A stretch of 64,000 bases of DNA from Brachynemurus nebulosus (Eukaryota > Arthropoda > Insecta > Neuroptera > Myrmeleontidae), in contig JAPWDM010000003.1 in the NCBI GenBank assembly GCA_035578155.1, positions 20,858,916 to 20,922,915 on the forward strand, written 5' to 3'. The position numbers and the translations under genes are program-made. Positions 1 through 11,390 of the stretch are shown in pieces. The notes beneath the pieces were generated by a model, which was not told the origin of the DNA, did no database searches, and was given only the letters and a program-made list of their open reading frames with translations. The stretch's first letter is position 1. Every line of letters starts with the position of its first letter.

Positions 1-779
1 AGGCCAAGCAAAAGTCTAGAAAATTTTGAGAGGAGAATTATTTTCTTAGCTCCTTCAAAAGGAAATTAGCAGAGGACTGAATGTGTAAAGAATAGAAAAG
101 AAATAAAACAAGTCTTATCGGTTGATTTTGAAATTATTTTCCACTTGAAATTTAACTTTGTTTTACACGGTTTGAAAAAGAATAGGAAAATAGGAGTTTT
201 TACAAGAATTTTCAGTATTCACTATCGAATAAATTAATCGAATGAATTAAACATGAACCGGTAACTCTTACAATTAAAAAGGAATTATAACAATGAAATA
301 TGTTATTAGTATTATTTTAAGCACTATTTTTACAATTTGAACTATCTACCCAATTTTTGAGTTTAACTGAACTATGCTATACGAATGTCGAATTTGAATT
401 GAATTACTTACATTATCAAAAATATATAAATTAAAAATATGAACTTCCAGTGATTTTCAAACACTGGTCTAACCACAATATGAATTGCTTGTTAAGGTGG
501 TTACCTTGTGACATGCTAGTAGAAAAAATTGCGAACCAAAATTACTTTATGTCATTATTGTCTGTATTATTGGATAGATGTTCATACGTATTAGTTTTCA
601 TACCAACATGTAGATGCATACTTTCAAACAGCCTGTATATACACACTTATACTATCAAAGTTTTTTATTATAAATACGCTGGCATCCTTGTAATTTTATC
701 CAACAAACATATTAAGTGGTATGCATATGCGTTTGGAACCCTGTATTTTTTCACCTGTACAAGATAGATATATGCTCTC
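1..779. other. AT-rich stretch, no gene seen
   Basis: AT-rich sequence. The 105-codon open frame at 450-767 has unbiased composition (Cys, Tyr and Ile rich), no recognisable motif and no clear splice context, so it is treated as chance. Confidence 0.6.
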
Positions 780-932
780 GCGGACTTTTTTGTAGAGAAT
801 TCGATTCTCTACAAAAAAGGTCTTAACTCTTTTTAATGTATCTATCACCGTTTTCGCTACGTAAGCGGTAAAAGGTCAAAAAACGCGATTTATGAATTTT
901 CAATATTGTTTGCAAGTAAATACGAATAAACC
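780..932 (+). repeat. Dispersed repeat, copy A
   Basis: Contains a self-complementary core, TTTTTTGTAGAGAATTCGAT followed by TCTCTACAAAAAA, then ACCGTTTTCGCTACGTAAGC and GGTCAAAAAACGCG. The same sequence occurs in reverse orientation at 44731-44872. Two copies with a palindromic core indicate a small non-autonomous element; its ends and superfamily are not clear. Confidence 0.8.
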
Positions 933-1618
933 AGTTATTTAATATACAGGGTTGTCAGACTGCTTCGATTCATTTGCTTGAAATTGATGTACTTATAAAA
1001 ATACTATAATTTCTCTGATGATATCTTCAATTCAAAACGATCAACAAATAATTCAATTGTTTCTTTACATTCAGGACTTATTAATGTTTCTTTTACTAGT
1101 TTTTTATTGATTTCTGTCGAGTCATTATATTGTTAAATACAAAATAAGAGTACGTAGTCAGAATTTTGAGATCTAATACATGAGTAGATACAAACTTTAA
1201 CCCTAATTATCTTAACTCAGAAACGATCAATCTTTCCTAAATTACAAGGACAATCAGATATAGCATTCTTCTTTATACTATTAAAATTTGAAACTATTCT
1301 GTCGAAAAGTTGAATGTCGAGGTAACTACCTTAATTTCTACAAGAATGATTAAAAATTTTAGGGGATTGGTTTGGAAAAGACTTATTTTTGAGATTGTTT
1401 AAATAGTAGCATATAATGATTAAAAATTCTGATTACATTTGTTCATATCATAAAGCATAATAAACTATATTTTTCTATTGAGTAATGTATATGTAGCAGA
1501 AATACGATACTCTTCCAGAAATTAATGGTTGAATTACTGTTTCACATGAATTACTCTGTGTACTTCATCTTCAGCCATAATAACTGTTATTATTACAAGC
1601 TCGCAGAATAGAGTACAC
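933..1618. other. AT-rich stretch, no gene seen
   Basis: No long frame, splice pattern or terminal repeat recognised. Confidence 0.55.
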
Positions 1619-1620
1619 TA

Positions 1621-1999
1621 CAGTAGACTCTCGTTAATTCAAACCTGCGACAATTCGAAACTCTCTATAATTCAAAGGTATCACGAGTTCCCTACAAAAT
1701 CTGTTTATAGTTCGAACTAAAACAATACATTTTTATACACTTGGTAATTCGAACGAAAAAATCATTGCTACGTAACAAAACGATGCATTAATTCGAACTC
1801 ATCGGCTTCAAACACTCGACAATTCAAAGTTGTAGAGAGAAAGAGACAGAAAGATTGTAAGTACATTTTGAGATAAGTTCAAGTTCATTCATCGCAAATG
1901 CTTAAAAAATTAAAATTGTTACCTGCGATAATTCAAACCTCTCTATAATTCGTAATATTTTAAGAGTCCCTCGAGTTTCGAATTAACGAGAGTCGACTG
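1621..1999. mobile_element. Pogo/Tigger-like MITE (379 bp)
   Basis: Left end CAGTAGACTCTCGTTAATTC; the reverse complement of the right end is CAGTCGACTCTCGTTAATTC. A TA target duplication flanks both sides (1619-1620 and 2000-2001). Inside, CTCTATAATTC recurs on both arms. The CAGT.GACTCTCG terminus is typical of pogo/Tigger-type Tc1-mariner relatives. No transposase is present, so this is a non-autonomous copy. Confidence 0.85.
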
Positions 2000-2001
2000 T
2001 A

Positions 2002-2697
2002 TTTGCATAGTTTAATAGAAAAATTGAAAGAGCGGACAAAAATATTTTATTTTTATTTTTTATTTAATTTTTTATACATATGTTGCCTCTGAACAATAGA
2101 GTCAAATATTTGTACATACTGCTTAAAGCCGTTATTTTTAAGACTTTGTTCAACATTTGAAAATAATAAAATAACAAACATTTTATTTATTTACCAATAT
2201 TATCTTCGTACCTATTTATTGATTATTAGATATTTATAGAGAAAATTTGATAGTTACCATAAACCATCAAAAAAAAAAAAGAAACAAACAAACAAATAAA
2301 TAAACAATGTATCAACAAGGGTATCTACCGTACCCACATAATAAAACGACAATATACGGTGCCGTTCAGCAAAGCATTCAGTATCAGTTCGGATCCTAAA
2401 ATTAAATAATAAACAACTAAGCAAGTGAACATTTGTTGCAACTCCATTATGGTAATAAAATGCATACCTAATATTATTCAACACACTTTGCTTTCTCGTC
2501 AGTTATCTGTTCGTTGCATAGAATCTGGATCTGAAATGTTTTGACGAACCAGACGATATAGGTATATCCGGTTGAACCTAATATAAGTTTAAATAATACA
2601 AAATATGACATGGAGAATGTTGCAAACAAATTAGATATTACTAATTTCATTCGTGAAATCAGTAATATCTAATTTATATATCAAAATATTTACAAAA
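2002..2697. other. AT-rich stretch, no gene seen
   Basis: Contains A-rich runs near 2269-2300 and a short inverted pair at 2631-2675 (TTAGATATTACTAATTTC against GAAATCAGTAATATCTAA). Nothing coding was recognised. Confidence 0.55.
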
Positions 2698-2942
2698 TAT
2701 GAAAATTTGTTGGGTTATTGCTAATTGACAGTTCTTATCGTGAAATTTCTTTTGTAGTTAATGAGTTGTAGAAAACGCAAATCTATTTAGCAGAAATATC
2801 AAAATCGTTATAAATAGTTCATATGTATTATTATCAAATTATAATATTTAATATTTTATTACTCTGGTTTTGAAATTGGTTTTTACCAATAAAAACTTTT
2901 TTTTATTTTTTTCGTGTTTAACAAATATTTTGTAATATTAAT
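2698..2942 (+). repeat. Direct repeat unit R1, copy 1
   Basis: About 245 bp, including AATTGACAGTTCTTATCGTG, TGAGTTGTAGAAAACGCAAA and TTTTGAAATTGGTTTTTACC. It recurs in the same orientation at 4477-4722 with about ten percent divergence. It lacks visible terminal inverted repeats. The two copies bracket about 1.5 kb, so they may be the ends of one larger element or a segmental duplication. Confidence 0.8.
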
Positions 2943-2962
2943 ATCAGTAATAATTCTCATGT

Positions 2963-3145
2963 GTAAGTGTGTGGACAGACCGTGACGGGCGCCCGTGCGG
3001 CCTCCCGCACGAACAATTCAATACATGTATTTAAATGTACGTATTCAGACCAATACGAACTGGTTTTTGCGGGAAAATTGACGAACAACTTCTCTGCGGG
3101 CATTTTACGAACTGTTGAAGTGGGTAGGTAATAAAATACTTAACA
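2963..3145 (+). repeat. Dispersed GC-richer repeat R2, copy 1
   Basis: Contains CAGACCGTGACGGGC, CGTGCGGCCTCCCGCAC, CGTATTCAGACCAATACGAA and GAAGTGGGTAGGTAATAAAA. A second copy lies at 10887-11077. It is notably GC-richer than its surroundings. Related GGGCA-rich sequence follows at 3540-3660 and near 3780, perhaps more of the same element. Confidence 0.8.
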
Positions 3146-4476
3146 AAAAAAAAAAATATTTCAAGTGGTCAAAAGCCTGAAAAGTGGTTTAATTATTTTA
3201 CAGTCTATTTTATCACGTATAGAGTATCGAATTTTATATTTTTTTGTACATATATGTATATACCTGCAGAAAAAAATTTTTAAAATAATTTTCGGTTTAT
3301 ATTTTTTATGATAAAATACCTAAACATAGAAACTATTTGCAATCAGTATGCAATAAAATCCATCTTATTTTTTTCTTCTTTTAATATGTACTTATTTTTA
3401 ATTTTACATATCCTTCGCTATTCAGAAAAGAAGTAATAAAACTTTTTGAAAATTTGTATGCCTACAATTTCAAAGCGTTTTATGTTTGACACGTTTGTCC
3501 ACTTGTTGCTTCTATTGTATTTTTATAAAAATAGTTTTAATGAGGTGCCCGTATCGGTTTCAATATTGAATTTGACCGCATTGTGCCACGTGCCATTTTG
3601 CGGGCAAATTGCGGGCACGTTACGATCGCCCGGACCACTCGGACCCTTGCTATAGAAGTTCTTATTTTAAAACTTCCACAAATGAAAATATGACTTCCGG
3701 TGCTCCCAGCGCTCTCACCAATAATTTTTACGTAAATACAGAAGTTTTTAATTAACTCACAATTTTATTTGAGAAATAAAGGCCTTGACGGGCATATATG
3801 TACCGAACTGATTTCTTGGGGCTACCCGCATTTTTATTCGTGACTGTAGCCGAAACTAAACACATAATACATACAAGTTACGTACATAAAAATTCTTGAT
3901 TACATTTTTATTTAAATATGAGTTTTGATATTTTTAGAAACGGGACAAAACAACGATAACTATAACCATCAAAATGTAGAGATGGAGACATTAAATGAAT
4001 AATTTATTTTAAATACGAACTCTATTTTTCATCCTTATTTCTTAGCGGTCGACACGATAACACGGTGTTTTTATTAAATTTTATATTTTAATATTAAATT
4101 TGCATCCTTGCCCATTTTGCTTCGATATTTCGTGTAAATATAATTCAGGATAGATAGTACTAATCTCTAAAGGATAATTTTTGTTAAAGTTTACACAGTA
4201 GATATACAATCTGGTGGACTGGTTGTTACAAACATACATGTATAAAATGTATTTTTGAATTTAAGTAGGTCGCAAGATTATAAGGGAAATTTCCATTTTT
4301 TAATATTGGGAAATTTAAAAGCGGAGATAAGCAAACATGATGGAGTGTATTTTTATAACTGCTGGAAAGTTTGTCCTTTTGAAAAGAATCGCTTATACCT
4401 ACCTATTTTAATCTTTTTCATGTATTATTACATGAAAGTTTTGCATTTTTTCGTATGACTTTACTTATAGGTATCT
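3146..4476. other. Intergenic or repeat-derived stretch
   Basis: Holds a GC-richer patch at 3540-3660 with repeated GGGCA/GCGGGCA words that resembles part of repeat R2. Otherwise AT-rich. The short frames at 3446-3655 and 4255-4458 are judged to be chance. Confidence 0.5.
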
Positions 4477-4722
4477 AATGAAAATTTGTTTTGTTGTTAA
4501 TTGACAGTTCTTATCGTGAAATATCTTTTATAGTTAATAAGTATGAGTTGTAGAAAACGCAAATCTATATAGCAGGAATATCAAAATCGTTATAAATAGT
4601 TCATATTATTATCAAATTATAATATTCAATATGTTATTACTCTGTTTTTGAAATTGGTTTTTACCAACAAAAACTATTTTTTTTATTTTTTTCGTGTTTA
4701 TCAAATATTTTGTACTATTTTT
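4477..4722 (+). repeat. Direct repeat unit R1, copy 2
   Basis: Second copy of the 2698-2942 sequence, same strand, sharing GACAGTTCTTATCGTGAAAT and TCAAAATCGTTATAAATAGT. It ends just before the TTAA-flanked element at 4751. Confidence 0.8.
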
Positions 4723-4750
4723 GTCACTGAAAAAGCTTATACCTGCTTAA

Positions 4751-4975
4751 GGGGAGGTTTACTTGAGAGTCGTTAAAAAAAATCGATTTTTTTTTTGCAG
4801 AAATTGGTAGCTAATTATGCGTAGAATATGTTCCCAAAGTGATTTTGCTGAAAGTAATTTAAGGAAAGGTTTACTTGAGATTTTATAAAAAAAAATCGAT
4901 TTTTTTTGCTGAAATTGATAGCAAATTATGTGTAGAATATGTTCCCAAAGTGATTTTACTGAAAATAATTTAAAA
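4751..4975 (+). repeat. Two tandem ~113-bp units inside the TTAA element
   Basis: GGTTTACTTGAGA, AAAAATCGATTTTTTTT, AGAATATGTTCCCAAAGTGA and GAAA.TAATTTAA occur twice in order, so the left terminus has been duplicated internally. The minus-strand frame at 4759-5028 simply reads these repeats. Confidence 0.85.
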
Positions 4976-5049
4976 ACAAGATTCTTGCACATTACCCGAA
5001 TCCAGCTTTCTATAAAAAAAAAATTCAAAAAACGTAATAATGAGTATTA

Positions 5050-5279
5050 GGGTAAAAGCCCCCTTTGTGGAACGGTATCTAATACTGGAACAGTTTTGTC
5101 ATTTACATATTTATTTCTTGAATTAAGTAAGGAAACTTTAAATGCGAGGTGAATTTAAATTGAAAAACAATCATTCTATTAATAATAATTTTTGTTATCA
5201 GACGTTTCTTTCAGAAATAACTTCATTAATATGTAAATGTTCATAATTAGATACCGTTCCACAAAGGGGGCTTTTACCC
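5050..5279. mobile_element. TA-flanked MITE with perfect 34-bp ends (230 bp), nested
   Basis: The termini GGGTAAAAGCCCCCTTTGTG... and ...CACAAAGGGGGCTTTTACCC are perfect inverted repeats over about 34 bp, with TA on both sides (5048-5049 and 5280-5281). The interior matches, in reverse, part of the element at 21051-22385. It is a Tc1/mariner-type MITE inserted into the TTAA element. Confidence 0.9.
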
Positions 5280-5878
5280 TAAATATAAAATTTTGAAAAT
5301 ACGTTTCTTTATATATATTTTATAATATCTCGGAATTACATTTTTGGAACTGGCGGACACGATAACTCAAAAACTATTCGATGGATCCTTTTTTTTAAAT
5401 TTTTTATTTTAATGATAATTCAATTCTTCGGCACCTCTACCTAAGTTCGATAAACTTTCAATATTTTTTTTATTTTTAAATTTATTTTAAAGAGCGAAAA
5501 ATAAGATAAAAATCGTAATCAAAAGTTCAAACATCCGCCATTTTTTTTTTCTTTCAGCAATTTATTGTTATTATAGGTAGAGGTGCCGGTACTCTTCATA
5601 TATTTTATAAATCTTTTTTATTTTTGGATTTCGGTGGTTTGTTACCGGCGCTAGGATGTCCGCCAACAAGGCATTGGATTTTTGGATCGTCACATTGCAG
5701 TATCTATAGAATGGACAATTTTTTATATTTTTCCTTGAAAATTTTTTTTTTTTTGTATAGTCTAATACTTAATAAATATGTCTACAAAATTTGAAATTGA
5801 TATTTACTTCCGTTCTTGAGAAAAAAAATTCTAGAAAAATACATAATTTTAAGGACTCTCGAGTAAACCTCCCCTTAA

Positions 5879-6881
5879 ACGTTAAAAAACTACAATATTC
5901 TTATGAAACTCAATATATAATTATGATTTAAATTCTTAGTTTTAAACTTAAAAAATCACCAATGTATACATCTGACTTGGAAACTCGGTTAAGTGCGTCA
6001 ATTTTTCAGAAACTTTGATTAATACTGTAGACCTAGAATGAAACCCGTATCACAGGATGCTTGCTACAATGCTGAATTGTCTACTTGATTTCGCTGCAGC
6101 GTTTCAAGAGAGTTGCTCTGCTGAACACTTCACACTGCAGTGGCTTTTTTCAACGTTGGCTAAACAAAACGTTTACTGTTGCCCTAGATCTGTGGATGGT
6201 TCCGTTGCTTTTCCCACTCGTTTACTACTACTATCGTCTTCCAGTAGCGGTAGTAAACGGATGTACACATGACAAATCGCGCGTACTCTTTCTCAATCTC
6301 GTATATCAAAAACTGCATGTTTTAGGACACACAAAAAACATTAAATATTATATTTATATATATACTTATTTATATATATTTATATATGTAGGTAGCCAAC
6401 ATCAAAGGGTGTAATTAGCATAAATCTTAAGTTCATAATGATGAAAACACAGATTTAAATACGTTTTCTTGTGTCTCCAAAAATTGGGACTTTTCAGATA
6501 CGAGGTTGAGAAAGAGTAGGCGCGAAATGCGACTTAGCAAGGAAACAATCACGAAAAATAGAATAGATTCTATGTTTAAAAACTAGCAAGCGTTCACACA
6601 ACGAAGCCAATAGCTACGTCATTTCTCATGACTACGGTCAGAACGGCTCCTATCACGGTTGCCAACGCTAGTTCCAGCCAGAGGCAGCACAAACGGCGTG
6701 TAAAGTGTACAAACGCACTTAGACTCGTATCGTTTGAGATCTCGCACCGCCTCAAGAGCTAAGAAAACTGAAATGAAACTGGATGAAAGCGGATAATGAG
6801 AGTGCTTTTTAGAGGAGCAGATTTGCTAAAGGTCTTTTTTCCCACTTTCAATTTTAGTCTTGCCTCTGTTTCCAGCAAACA
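5879..6881. other. No gene recognised
   Basis: GC rises around 6050-6300 and 6490-6780, where overlapping frames (6057-6272, 6085-6414) start. They lack motifs and end in a TATATA tract, so they are left uncalled. An unrecognised short untranslated exon or promoter cannot be excluded here. Confidence 0.4.
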
Positions 6882-6889
6882 ATAGTACC

Positions 6890-7137
6890 CAGGGGCGGAT
6901 TTACCTTAAGTGCCGTTCGGGGCACTGTAAAAAATGCCGCCCCTGCTTTTCCCTAAAACAAAAATTTTAAAAAAATTTCTTAATAACTATCCCACTTTTT
7001 TTTCGTTTTTCTATCAAAAAATGAGTGACGAGCAAAAAAAACCACGGTTTTTAATTCCAAATTTTGTCGCTAGCTCTCTTAAATATTTGTCGCCCGGGGA
7101 CAGTGCCCCGCGTTCCCATAGTGTAAATACAGCACTG
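6890..7137. mobile_element. hAT-like MITE (248 bp), GGCGGATTTAC family
   Basis: Left end CAGGGGCGGATTTACC, right end GTAAATACAGCACTG. An identical 8-bp duplication, ATAGTACC, flanks it (6882-6889 and 7138-7145). Subterminal GGGGCACTG and CAGTGCCCCG are also inverted copies. It belongs to the same family as 33676-34004 and 32298-32495. The open frame at 6934-7155 lies inside it. Confidence 0.92.
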
Positions 7138-7177
7138 ATAGTACCTATGAAATAAAGAAATTCGGTGAAAATAATAT

Positions 7178-7354
<177 letters not shown>

Positions 7355-7361
7355 GAGCATA

Positions 7362-7515
7362 CACTTTTGACTCGTTATGGAAGCAACAATAAAAAAGGTT
7401 GAAATAGAATCATATACCTTACTGTTTTTAGATAATAAGATTCGCATATACGTAAAAAGAGTAACGTATATGATTCTATTTCATTTTTTATGTTGCTTAC
7501 AACGAGTCAAAAGTG
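7362..7515. mobile_element. Small foldback MITE (~154 bp)
   Basis: The left arm CACTTTTGACTCGTTATGGA...GAAATAGAATCATATA is mirrored by the right arm TATATGATTCTATTTC...ACGAGTCAAAAGTG, with a loop of about 50 bp. It sits directly beside the (AT)n tract. No clear target duplication apart from a possible TA. Confidence 0.75.
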
Positions 7516-9109
7516 TGGGTATTTGCATTTAAAATTCGTCGCCCAAACACAGTCTATAATAATGTGTTGTTATTGTATCCAAACAAACAAAAAATGCGCA
7601 ATTGTACAATCATGCAAACAAACAACCCATAAATGATTTAGTGTTTTATTTAGAAGATAAGTTTTCAAATATGAACATTCATTTGATTTATACTATTATA
7701 TTCTGAAATAACTTTTATATTGACATACACACCACATAACCGGGTGCCCGATGGGTATTATTGTTCAATATAAAATGTTCTAACTTTCCACACACATCAG
7801 ACGTAGAAAATTTAACAATTTCCAGACATATGTGGTAACAATTGACGACATTGGGAACGAATAAGGCAAAACGAAAACAAATATTATTTTTAAAATATAA
7901 AACTGAGACATTCGTAAAGTTAAACATTAATAAACGTTTACTTTTAAAAGCGAATAGAAGGTATTTATTACTGTGCCACGTGTATATGTATACATACGAG
8001 ATGGGCCAAAAGATTTTTATATTTTGATGCCAAAGGCGAAACCAAAGTCTATTTTTCTTTTACGAAATTATTAATCTATTATACCTAAAAAAATTCTAGA
8101 GAAAGTTTGTATCATCAACGAAACATTTTACGATTTATTTAATCGATACCTTATGAACTTTACCTACGACTGTACGAATTTTTGAACTTTGCACATGATT
8201 GTGTGTAAAGAACCACAACGTGCTACACTTTTATTGATACTTACACTGTATATTATGTTAAAATTTGTACATTAATTTTACCTAACAACTGAAGGTTGAC
8301 ATTTGTTTTTTTAATACATTTCAAGTTCGACATAATTTTACTGTATTATTTATTGTAAATTTCCTACTAGTCGTAGATAAAGTATAGTATGTAACTCAAT
8401 TCCAAGACATATTATTACACACTCGCGCAGTTATGCACTCGCTACTGCACAGCTCTTGCGTAATGGTTTCGCTTGTGTATACTACTTATATACAACTTAT
8501 AACCTCAATCTGATTATCGGTGTTAGTAAATTGGCAGGAGTCGATGACGCCATCAGGCATATTTAATCTAATTTCTACGCCGTATTTTTAAATTTTAATT
8601 CTGTAATTTTTTTTTAATGTTATGTTATTAATCTGATAATTAATGTTCATCATTGCATTATACTGTCTGTTGGATAAATATATGTAAAAATTACATAATC
8701 TCAAGAAGTACAATTCAAGGTTTTATATTTGGAAACTTTGTTATAGGAAACCGCGAATACGGTCTACCTTACCGTGCTGGAGTGAACCTGCCCTATCATA
8801 TTGGAATGAACCTGCGTTCTAGCAGGGACACCTGTATATTAATTTGTTATTCTCGATGTATGTAGGTGTTAGTTACTTGTATTTAATCAAAAACACTTCA
8901 TAATCCTGTTTGAACATTATATCCAAGTAGTGTTTCCTTAGCACACTCGAAACGATAGCAATGTCAGCAAAATTTACTTAATTGAACTCTCAAATATCGG
9001 CAAAGGAGCGGCGTGATATTTTCTTACACATTATTAAAAGAAAAAAAAAGAATTTGTGTTTTTTTATTTTTCTTTTGTTGTGCCAGTTTATTAAATTCTC
9101 TTCTTTTTA
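7516..9109. other. No gene recognised
   Basis: AT-rich; frames at 7715-7927, 7842-8027 and 8653-8865 show no motifs or conserved composition. No paired termini were noticed. Confidence 0.5.
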
Positions 9110-10412
9110 GGGTTTCGTACCTAAAAAGTAAAAACGGAACCCTTATAAGATTACTCTCGTGTCCGTCTGTCCATTTCTCATGAAATCTGGTATAATGTTG
9201 GATCTTAATGACGCTTCCATATATCACTAGTCAACGATTAAAAAATAAAATAAAGTAAAAAAATGTTTTTTAAGAAAAAGCTTTTATTTAAAAATAGGCT
9301 AAAAAAAATGAAATAACTACTGAGTGAAGTTTGAAGCAATATGCAACATAATTTATAAAAGCTTAAGGCGTTATCATTAATTATTTCTGTTTTGGATATA
9401 AGTGTGGCTATTTTACTTTTCAGTACTTACCAGACTTAATTAAACGCCTCAAGCTTTTATTATAAATTATGTTGCATATTGCTTCAATGTTCACTCAGTA
9501 GTTATTTCATTTTTTTAGCCCATTTTTAAATAAAAGCTTTTTCTTAAAAAACATTTTTTTACTTTATTTTATTTTCTACTATTTAGTCTGATTACAATTA
9601 ATTTAAAAAAAAACTAAAGAAGTAATTTTTTTACCTATATTTTAATCGGTTAATTTACCCTAATCAGACATAACTATGGAAACAAAAAATTGCAATGTAT
9701 AATCAATGGACAATATTTGACAATTCGAAATGTCAAAAAGTTGCATAGGACTGAAAATCAACAATTTTGGCTTGGGGCGATTTAGGGAAAAACTAATTAT
9801 ACAATGTGGCATTGTCATCAAGGTTAGACACGTATGCAAAATTTGAAACCTCTAGCTCAATTAGAACCTGTCTAAATTTTGATTCCAAGATTTGACCTAA
9901 ACCAACATACTAACATAGCAAGTTAAATAAAAGCTTTTAAAAAAAGAATTATTTCCATTTAAAATGAAGGGTCAGTTTGGTAAAAAAAAAGTGTTAGGTA
10001 TCATTTAAAATAAATACTTTTAGGAATTTTACAAGTTTTGGTCCAGTGGTCTCAACGATATAGCTCAAATTTGGTAAAAATGACCGTTCTTCCTCTCCCT
10101 GATTTTTTACGTTTTTAAAGTAAAAATATTGGAGTCATAATTATATTACCGGAAAAATACCAGTTTTTTTGACAGTGTAACAGTGTTTAAAAAAACAATT
10201 TTAAATTGTAAGGGGAAATTAAGTATTGGACAACGTATTTATTAACATTTCAGTATAATTGGGGAAAATTCATGAATTGTTCAGTTTTCACGAGCGAACT
10301 TGGATAAGATTTAAATATATGTACATAAAAAAAAGTTTAATTTGTCCTTCGGACTAACCGTGTCAACGGAACCCTGATTGTGCAAGCCCGATTCACTCTT
10401 GGCCGAATTTTT
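9110..10412 (+). mobile_element. Interspersed repeat of the GGGTTTCGTACC...CTTGGCCGAATTTTT type
   Basis: The left end GGGTTTCGTACCTAAAAAGT, then ACGGAACCCTTATAAGAT and GTCCGTCTGTCC, and the right end GGAACCCTGATTGTGCAAGC...CACTCTTGGCCGAATTTTT, match from memory a high-copy repeat seen throughout moth genomes. The body lacks a transposase frame. It is interrupted by the foldback insertion at 9241-9576. Superfamily not assigned. Confidence 0.7.
9241..9576. mobile_element. Foldback element nested in the 9110-10412 repeat
   Basis: Arms of about 135 bp (9241-9372 and 9443-9576) are inverted copies, for example AACTACTGAGTGAAGTTTGA against TCAATGTTCACTCAGTAGTT and GCAATATGCAACATAATTTA against its complement. 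The spacer is about 70 bp. The copies differ at few positions. Confidence 0.88.
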
Positions 10413-10886
10413 GTCTACCTGCTGAGTAGAGGACTACATATAGTAGGTAGAAAAGAAAAACGAAAATTAATTGATTTTTTTTTGTAAAAATAACAAGTAC
10501 TTTCTTTTGGTTGTCAACAACTTAAAAAAATGATTTAAAGAAATTATAAGAAAAATATTCGCTTAAAAAGCTTTTTATTTCGTTGAAGGTTAAACAAATC
10601 GAATTTTCTTTATTCTGGTGTTTCTAACTTTATCAGAAACCAATTTGAAGTGATAGTAAAAAAAACTGAAATTTCAGATTAATAGCGTTTCTGCCACTTC
10701 CGGCTAGAAGTTATAATGAATTTTATGAGTAATACAACCTTATTAAATGATATATTTCACTTCCTGAATAGGGCGTTAAAATTACGGACACTTGTACTAA
10801 ACGAATAAAAACAATAACAATAATAAAAAAAAGTGCTTCATAATTTTTCCTGTAAGACCCCTGCCTGTAAAGCTATAGAGTTTTAG
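10413..10886. other. AT-rich stretch, no gene seen
   Basis: No frame, splice signal or terminal repeat recognised between the moth-type repeat and repeat R2 copy 2. Confidence 0.5.
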
Positions 10887-11077
10887 TGTGTGGTCAGACC
10901 GTGACGGGCAGCCGTATCATTGCTCGTGCGGCCTCCCGCACAAACAATTCAATACATGTTATTAAATGTACGTATTCAGATCAATACGAACTGGTTTTTG
11001 CGGGCAAATTGACGGACAATCTATCTACGGGCATTTTGCTAACTCTTGAAGTGGGTAGGTAATAAAATACTTAACAC
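10887..11077 (+). repeat. Dispersed GC-richer repeat R2, copy 2
   Basis: Same orientation as 2963-3145, with an extra segment after the CCGT block. It shares ATTCAATACATG, AATACGAACTGGTTTTTGCG and TTGAAGTGGGTAGGTAATAA. Termini are not resolved. Confidence 0.8.
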
Positions 11078-11390
11078 ATTTTATACTTAACAATAAAATA
11101 ATTAACACTTAACACAACCTAAGTACTTAATTTTTTGTCTCTTCCTCTTATCATACAATTGTTAGTTAATTTGAAATTTAACAACAATTTTGTACTTGTC
11201 AACGTTACCAATTTAACGTTTGAATTTTACAATCAATGTATTGACAAAGCTTTTTATAAAGCTCCAGTTTTATTAGTTGCGCAGATTAAAACAAATTTCC
11301 CAGCGCCACTACCACGACTGCGACATATTTTGTTTTTTATTAAATTTATAGTTGTCAAATTACCGAAATTTTTGCTGATTCAAGAATAAA
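11078..11390. other. AT-rich stretch, no gene supported
   Basis: An 84-codon frame at 11135-11389 runs up to the foldback element. It has no recognised domain and is not called. Confidence 0.45.

Larger units (their letters stand above)
4751..5874. mobile_element. TTAA-flanked element (1,124 bp), Kolobok/piggyBac-like
   Basis: Left end GGGGAGGTTTACTTGAGAGT and right end ACTCTCGAGTAAACCTCCCC are inverted copies, each flanked by TTAA (4747-4750 and 5875-5878). A TTAA duplication with GGGG termini fits Kolobok better than piggyBac, whose ends read CCC inward. A 113-bp unit is tandemly repeated near the left end (4751-4975), and a TA-flanked MITE is nested at 5050-5279. No transposase frame is seen. 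Confidence 0.85.

Noticed and set aside
450..767. 105-codon + frame
   Set aside because: No motif, no conserved-looking composition and no splice context in AT-rich DNA; expected by chance in 64 kb.
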